Below are positions 61,536-64,000 of a DNA stretch of 64,000 bases, piece by piece. The notes below the pieces were generated by a model. The model made no database searches, was not told the origin of the DNA, and saw nothing but the letters and a program-made list of their open reading frames with translations. Source of the stretch: Cyathus striatus (taxonomy: Eukaryota > Basidiomycota > Agaricomycetes > Agaricales > Nidulariaceae); contig JAOVFP010000004.1 in the NCBI GenBank assembly GCA_025738555.1, forward strand, positions 3,844,001 through 3,908,000, written 5' to 3'. Both the position numbers and the translations under genes were made by a program. The stretch's first letter is position 1, and each line of letters starts with the position of its first letter.

Positions 61536-62088
61536 GTTATCAGATAAGAATAATAATTGCAACTGTAAATGTCGGTCAAATGTGTACTTTTTTTCTCGAC
61601 GACTCCAATATCGACACCTGTCGACACTCCATAAACTGCGGAGGGCACTGGATTTCTTGGCTGCAGAGCGGCCCAGACGGTAATCATGACATCGAACTAC
61701 TCTACGTAACCATTGACGGTCTTCTTTCTGAATGGGGGATAAAAAACACACACGCCACGGATAATACACTGATAATACGCGCTTTCTCTTCGCGTTTTTG
61801 CATTTATCAGTGCTATAAGTAGAGCTGCGATACCCACGCACCCCAGCGCGCGGACCGACACGCTTGAACTGCGGACCTGCGGCGATTGAGTATGATATTT
61901 TAGTTGAGCTATCTTTACTCTGCTCCTTCTATGAATGCATCATGCCAGCTCCATACCTTCCAATTGGGATATAGCAGAGAAGTGCAATGTTGACGTTGAG
62001 GCACCTTCTAGGTTCTTATAAGTGGTCACGTAGCATGAAAGTTGATACCCCACACTTTCCTTGCTCACCGTAAGAATCACGAAACGAC
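61536..62088. other. Spacer after the HyuA-only gene
   Basis: 553 bases. No HyuB-like sequence was found on either strand. Contains the 5' region of the MYND gene. Confidence 0.5.
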
Positions 62089-62968
62089 ATGACTCAAAAC
62101 CTCGACATCAAAGCCTCCATTCGTACACCAGATTATAACCTTCGAGTATACTCGACATGCGCACAGTGCTACATCCCAGCAGATGCCACTGTTATACATC
62201 TACGGTCGAAGGACAATAAAGAGCAAGAATCAAGAGAGGGTGAGGAAAGGCTTTCCCGAACTGAAACACGGTTCGTGCGAATGGGAGCAGCAAAAGGACG
62301 TCCAGATGATATGTTGGAGTACGGCATGAGGTACGAAATCATTTTGTAATTGTCACCATACATGTGTTAAGTTTATCCTGTAGGCTATGTGCAGGTGTTC
62401 GATGCATTTTGGACGAAAAGGCGGGACTCCAGCTCTTCCTAAAAGTAGCTGAAGGTTCATTTCCTCCCGAAAAACGCGCGGTTGCATACAGTCTCATATC
62501 CCACATTTCAAAATTGCGATTGGGCTTCAACTTTGCTGATGGAGGGAAAGCATTGAAGGAGAACCTATTCAATGCATTCTTCTATGCCAACAGAAGTTGC
62601 GAGCTGGGGTTATTCTCTGTCTCCGCTCTTTTCTTGCTCAGGTTTTACGATAGTACCAAGCTGGAACGTGAACAGCTCATCCCATATCAGCAATTTGACG
62701 CACTATCACAAGCATATAATCAATTCCGTCTTCAAACTGGTATGCAACGACCGCAAGCAAGGATATGCACAGTCTGCGGAAATTATCCAAAGCAGAAGTC
62801 TGACTTAAAGCGCTGCGGCGGTGGTTGTCCCATGGCACAGCAGCCACTGTATTGTTCCAGAGAATGCCAAGTGAATGTGAGAATCTCTTCAGATGAATGA
62901 GAGTCGTTATTAATCGTTAACATCATTAGGATTGGCCGCGACATAAGTATTGGTGCAAAAAACCTTGA
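62089..62968 (+). CDS. MYND zinc-finger protein
   Basis: Start at 62089 (MTQNLDIKASIRTPDYNLRV). Three exons: two introns at about 62331-62384 and 62877-62929. The middle is alpha-helical with no recognised family. A C-terminal MYND finger is complete: CTVCGNYPKQKSDLKRCGGGC, then YCSRECQ joined over the intron to DWPRHKYWCKKP, giving the C-x2-C ... YCS-x2-C ... W-x2-H-x3-C pattern. MYND domains bind proline-rich peptides, often for transcriptional or scaffold roles. It converges on the partial gene at the right edge. Confidence 0.85.
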
Positions 62969-63348
62969 ATTCACCAGAGAGCGAGAGGCCAAGCGAAGCC
63001 ATGATTTCGGGATAAGTCAGCGATGAATTGCAAATAGTGCCGCTGTGAATTCGAAGCATTGGCTCCCGATGAAATACCGGTTGCATTCCGAGCTGTTGTT
63101 ATGAAGTTGTTACAGCCGATTTCTCGGAACGCCATCCAATATCGGAGCAACAACACCACGCGCAGTCGATATTTGGATGTAATGCGATGAATTGGATACA
63201 GGGTAGGAGATACAAAGAAGTATCAAATTTATTCCGGTGGGAATGGCTCTTCGAGAATATGAACTCATATGAAGACCAGCGAAGCAAATCTCATGACGTA
63301 ATGAATCCTGTTCCTGACAATGAACAACATAACCTAAGACTATGGTGC
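62969..63348. other. Convergent 3' region
   Basis: 380 bases between stop codons; no feature recognised. Confidence 0.5.
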
Positions 63349-64000
63349 TTAAGTAAAAAATATACTCAAATGTTTGACGCTATCGGCTGTTCTGTCATCA
63401 AGATCCAGTGTCCATGGTATAACTTTTTTACCCCGCTTCCGTAGAAGAAGCTCTCCAGCTTTAGGGCGCACAACATATGTTTCATTATCTGCAACAAGTT
63501 GTTGCACAGGCTTCAATATCTCTGCCACTCGTAAGACAAGAGTTCGTTCACTATGCTCTGGATCATTCGATATCTCGAAATGTACCATGGCACTGCCTAA
63601 AAACGGTAACCGACACCCCTGTTAGCTTCTGACCCAGTAAAAATCATTAGCACGTACCTGAGTAGTGTAATTCGGATGAACGACCTGTACTGTTGCAAAA
63701 TACGTATGAAATATTAATGCGGTGAAGTTCATCATAGCGGGACACGAAGAACTTATGTTGCTTGGTATCGAAGGCGACTGGAAATGGCTGTTCGAGAGAA
63801 AACAGAATATCGGTACCTCTTCGAGTTTTCACCCGCTCATATAACCTTGCGGCTTCGTTCATTACTTCTGGTGAAACTAGACCATCCTTAATCAAAAGAT
63901 GTGCAAGTGGTCGATGTGCTCCGGCAATAAAGGATAACTGCAAGCGCCATGGAATTCCGGATGGGAGCAACATATCTTTTGTGGCTAAATTCCCACTCGA
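63349..64000 (-). CDS. Partial gene of unknown function, 5' end beyond the window
   Basis: At least two exons. The first visible exon is open through 64000 (GNLATKDMLLPSG, then HRPLAHLLIKDGLVSPEVMN and VAFDTKQHKFFVSRYDELH). An intron at about 63598-63658 joins HYSG to SAMVHFEISNDPEH. The C-terminal exon has PVQQLVADNETYVVRPKAGE and ends HLSIFFT. I recognise no family; a soluble alpha/beta protein is likely. The 5' part lies outside the window. Confidence 0.65.

Noticed and set aside
1..64000. CRISPR array, prophage or bacterial operon features
   Set aside because: The sequence is eukaryotic with spliceosomal introns; no repeat-spacer array or bacterial-type operons were seen.

Overview
The window looks like nuclear DNA of a basidiomycete fungus, most probably an Agaricomycete. 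Genes are split by many short GT-AG introns (mostly about 50-60 bases), intergenic gaps are short, and the mix is typical of mushroom-forming fungi: several F-box/LRR-like genes, serine-rich hypothetical proteins, a small membrane protein with an arginine tail, GPI-type secreted proteins, and housekeeping genes (TFIIS, PRP46, GRC3, DPH3, SUMO, BET2, GPI13). There is no sign of an intact transposon, CRISPR array or rRNA. One intron-containing tRNA gene, tRNA-Thr(AGT), is present.

Layout. 1-4 kb is gene-poor, with one broken cysteine-rich secreted-protein gene on the minus strand. 4.0-7.4 kb holds a divergent pair, transcription elongation factor TFIIS (-) and the spliceosomal WD40 protein PRP46 (+). 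8.2-10.5 kb holds a minus-strand gene with a Mediator-25-like von Willebrand A domain. 10.5-12.8 kb is empty. 12.8-16.6 kb holds a divergent pair, a GNAT acetyltransferase (-) and the rRNA-processing polynucleotide kinase GRC3 (+), both with reading-frame lesions. 17.0 kb holds a 72-residue membrane protein with a strong promoter. 19-22.7 kb holds an F-box gene, a mitochondrial carrier and DPH3. 24.3-28.9 kb holds a GPI-type secreted protein, tRNA-Thr, an unknown conserved protein and the Rab geranylgeranyltransferase beta subunit BET2. 30.7-35.5 kb holds two amino-acid permeases tail to tail. 35.9-43.1 kb holds an F-box gene, GPI13 and another F-box-like gene. 43.6-54.8 kb holds an AlkB-like dioxygenase, a large membrane protein with serine/arginine repeats and a BAR-like protein. 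55.4-63 kb holds SUMO, a secreted M28 aminopeptidase, a 5-oxoprolinase that contains only its hydantoinase-A half, and a MYND zinc-finger protein. A partial gene runs off the right edge.

I do not see a multi-gene cluster working as one pathway; this is ordinary, mixed-function fungal chromosome. The two most striking signals are (a) repeated apparent single-base deletions that break conserved reading frames in at least six genes, either assembly errors or real allele decay, and (b) the 5-oxoprolinase that stops cleanly at the HyuA/HyuB junction. A third is the small, probably lipid-anchored membrane protein whose promoter carries three CRE/ATF-type boxes. Exon borders were worked out by eye from splice signals and reading frame; all domain assignments are from recognised motifs, not from searches.
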